45,363 nt of DNA from Fibrobacterota bacterium (GTDB lineage Bacteria > Fibrobacterota > Fibrobacteria > UBA5070). Under the pieces are notes generated by a model. It was given only the letters and a program-made list of their open reading frames with translations. It was not told the DNA's origin and ran no database searches. The stretch is from contig JAKPQQ010000003.1 of assembly GCA_029557215.1 (NCBI GenBank), forward strand, positions 1 to 45,363, given 5' to 3'. Positions 43,752 to 45,363 of the stretch are shown one piece after another. Every line of letters begins with the position of its first letter. The stretch's first letter is position 1. The translations under genes were made by a program, and so were the position numbers.

Positions 43752-45056
43752 ATGCGCGACACGACGACCAACGTGGCCATCTACTGGGACTTCGAGAATC
43801 TCCAGGCGAGCCTGGTGGAAAAGAAGGGCGGCCCGGGCGCCTACGGACGCACCAAGTACCAGGCCCAGGAAGCGCTCATCGACATCGAGAGCATCATGGA
43901 GTACGCGGCCACCTTCGGGGTGGTGTCGATCAACCGCGCCTACTGCAACTGGCAGTGGTACGGCAAGTACCGCGAACCGCTTCTGCACAACGGGCTGGAA
44001 CTGATCCAGCTGTTCCATCCGGGCGCTTCGGGCAAAAACGGCGGCGACATCAAACTCTGCCTGGATTGCACCGAAGACCTGATGCGGTTCCCGCACATCG
44101 ACGTGGTGGTGGTCGTGGGTGGCGACAGCGATTTCCTGCCGGTGGCCCAGAAGATCAAGGCGCAGGGCAAGATGCTGGTGGGGATCGGGGCGGCCGCCAA
44201 CACCAATCGCCACTGGGCCCACAGTTGCCACGAATTCAAGTTCTACGAGGCGCTCATCCTCGACGACGATCGATCGGCTCCGGAAGTCGTTGCGCCTCAG
44301 GGCGCGGCTGCCTTGGTCCAGACTCCCGCTGTCGCGTCGTCCCAGCCGGTCCAGGTTCCGCAGATCGCCGCGGTGGTGGATCCCGACAACGTCGTGATGT
44401 CGCGCCCCGAAGACCTCCTGCGGCGCGCCATCCTGCGCCTGTCGGGAAAGTCCAACGACGATTGGGTGCTCAAGGGGTCGATCCGCCCGATGATGAAGCG
44501 TCTGGATCCGACCTTCGCCGAAGAGCAGCACGGCGTCAAGAATTTTTCCGCCTTCATGAAGAAGTTCGAAGCTCTCCTGGAGGTGCGTGCCGGTCGGAAC
44601 GACCAGGAAGTGCGTCTGCGAGGTCGGGGCGACAGGTCCGGCGCGCGCATGGAATCGCCTGCCGAGCGCAAGGACGATCGCCAAGGGGGGCGCGATCGCC
44701 GCGGCGATCGGCATCGCGACGGGCGCCGCGACCATCAGGATCACCAAGGGGCGGATGCGGTGGAAACCCCGGTGGTCGAGCCTGTCCGCCAGCCGGAAGA
44801 CATCCCGGTTGTCGTACAGCCCGAGGCTTTGGATCCGATGTCCGTCCCCGAATCCGCCGCACCGGCGGAGGAATCGTTCCAGGTGGAACCGGAGGCTCCG
44901 GCCAAGAACGGGCGTCGCGCCAGGCAAGGAGCCCCGCGCAAGCCATCCTCTGCATCGTCGGGTGCCGAGGATTCTGTTGTGCCAGCCGCAGCAGCCAAAA
45001 AACCGGCGGCTTCACTGAAAAAAGCCCGGGCCAAGAGCGCACCCAAGAAGGAGTGA
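43752..45056 (+). CDS. NYN-domain ribonuclease with OST-HTH/LOTUS domain and basic disordered tail
   Basis: A 434-residue protein. The NYN (PIN-like, LabA/DUF88) nuclease domain covers about 5-175 with acidic residues D13 (YWDFEN), D99 (GGDIKLCLD) and D125/D127 (GGDSDF). After a Pro/Val-rich linker, an OST-HTH/LOTUS RNA-binding domain spans about 216-285 (LLRRAILRLSGKSNDDWVLKGS to FSAFMKKFEALLEV). An Arg/Gly/Asp-rich low-complexity stretch (about 290-330), an acidic Pro/Val region and an Ala/Lys-rich basic tail follow. The layout resembles bacterial relatives of MARF1/Limkain and implies RNA cleavage or binding. It lies next to the hemerythrins and just before sufC. Confidence 0.92.
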   Translation: MRDTTTNVAIYWDFENLQASLVEKKGGPGAYGRTKYQAQEALIDIESIMEYAATFGVVSINRAYCNWQWYGKYREPLLHNGLELIQLFHPGASGKNGGDIKLCLDCTEDLMRFPHIDVVVVVGGDSDFLPVAQKIKAQGKMLVGIGAAANTNRHWAHSCHEFKFYEALILDDDRSAPEVVAPQGAAALVQTPAVASSQPVQVPQIAAVVDPDNVVMSRPEDLLRRAILRLSGKSNDDWVLKGSIRPMMKRLDPTFAEEQHGVKNFSAFMKKFEALLEVRAGRNDQEVRLRGRGDRSGARMESPAERKDDRQGGRDRRGDRHRDGRRDHQDHQGADAVETPVVEPVRQPEDIPVVVQPEALDPMSVPESAAPAEESFQVEPEAPAKNGRRARQGAPRKPSSASSGAEDSVVPAAAAKKPAASLKKARAKSAPKKE

Positions 45057-45084
45057 CGGTACCCTGCGATGTCCGGGGGGCGGT

Positions 45085-45106
45085 GTCGGCGATCGGTATC
45101 GCCGAC
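45085..45106 (+). terminator. Hairpin after the NYN gene, weak terminator
   Basis: GTCGGCGAT and ATCGCCGAC form a perfect 9-bp stem with a CGGT loop, 28 bases after the NYN stop. The tail is only CGCGTTTG, so it is a weak intrinsic terminator at best. Confidence 0.35.
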
Positions 45107-45143
45107 CGCGTTTGATCGGTCTCGCGGAGTGGACCGTGGATAC

Positions 45144-45160
45144 AGAACCGTTTTGGTGCT
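45144..45160 (+). promoter_or_regulatory. Rrf2-type operator 3, before sufC
   Basis: AGAACC-GTTTT-GGTGCT, the same 6-5-6 layout as the sufB site with one arm mismatch, preceded by GGATAC and again directly abutting TATTTT (45160-45165). It lies 72 bp upstream of the sufC start and is weaker as a palindrome than site 2, so affinity may differ. Confidence 0.65.
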
Positions 45161-45232
45161 ATTTTCCTTTCCAGGGTCACGGTGTGCGATCGGGGGAGTT
45201 CCCCGGCAACGTCCGTGGACGGGAGAACGGCA

Positions 45233-45363
45233 ATGAGCGGCGACATTCTTCTGGAGATCAAGGGTCTGCGGGCCTCGGCGGGAACCACCGAGATCCTCAA
45301 GGGCTTGGACCTCGTGGTTCGCCGCGGCGAAACCCACGCGATCATGGGGCCCAACGGTTCGGG
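45233..45363 (+). CDS. sufC: Fe-S assembly ATPase SufC, 3' end outside window
   Basis: The first 43 codons of an ABC-type ATPase: [20 protein letters not shown] and then the beginning of Walker A, IMGPNGSG, cut by the window end. The short segment fits SufC, the ATPase subunit of SufBCD, better than transport ATPases ([12 protein letters not shown] is typical). GGGAG stands about ten bases before the ATG. The Rrf2-type operator in front, shared with sufB, supports the call. Confidence 0.9.
   Translation, partial: MSGDILLEIKGLRASAGTTEILKGLDLVVRRGETHAIMGPNGS

Overview
The window is about 45 kb of GC-rich, densely coded DNA from a Gram-negative bacterium. It has an outer-membrane secretin, lipoproteins, beta-barrel-like proteins, a fused SecDF and a chaperone of the PpiD/SurA class. 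I infer a member of the FCB group, most likely a Fibrobacterota-like lineage: the signs are the SecD-SecF fusion, many small lineage-specific beta-barrel proteins, a T9SS-like C-terminal tail, and AT-rich -10 elements close to start codons. No rRNA, tRNA, CRISPR array, transposase or prophage gene was seen. Every intergenic gap is shorter than about 250 bp.

Layout. 1-3139 (+) is an accessory-looking cassette: the 3' part of a zinc-metalloprotease protein, then two unrecognised genes, the second a lipoprotein. 3233-9266 (-) holds obg, a previously easy-to-miss 42-residue secreted-peptide gene, a PpiD-like periplasmic foldase, an outer-membrane protein, a YfiH/PgeF enzyme that has no stop codon before that protein, and a GAF-SpoIIE phosphatase. 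9325-10552 (+) encodes a YfgM-like TPR protein and a small barrel. A response regulator with a degenerate PP2C output (-) is divergent from secDF (+). 14917-21236 (+) carries a small barrel, then a CIRCE heat-shock operator in front of an fmdB-like/tldD/pmbA operon, then a secreted beta-helix protein. rpe, a DUF167 gene, a phosphoesterase and an acyltransferase follow.

24396-32771 (-) is one tightly overlapping type IV pilus/type II secretion operon: major pseudopilin, GspE/PilB ATPase, GspF/PilC, a second pseudopilin, a PilM-PilN fusion, PilO-like, PilP-like and a secretin. A divergent DUF3332 lipoprotein gene (+) follows.

33645-45363 is an Fe-S region. An Rrf2-family regulator, sufB and sufC each have the same inverted repeat (AGAACC-N5-GGTTCT type) just upstream, directly abutting a TATTTT/TATATT -10 element. 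sufB and sufC are separated by about 7 kb of other genes: peptide deformylase with an altered active site, an MBOAT/SGNH acylation pair, hisC, two tandem bacteriohemerythrins and a NYN-LOTUS RNA-binding nuclease. A lipoprotein gene just upstream of sufB is broken by one in-frame TAG.

The strongest points for follow-up are the three-site Rrf2 operator set, the CIRCE-controlled fmdB-like/tldD/pmbA operon, the stop-less pgeF/OMP junction and the secreted peptide next to the foldase gene.
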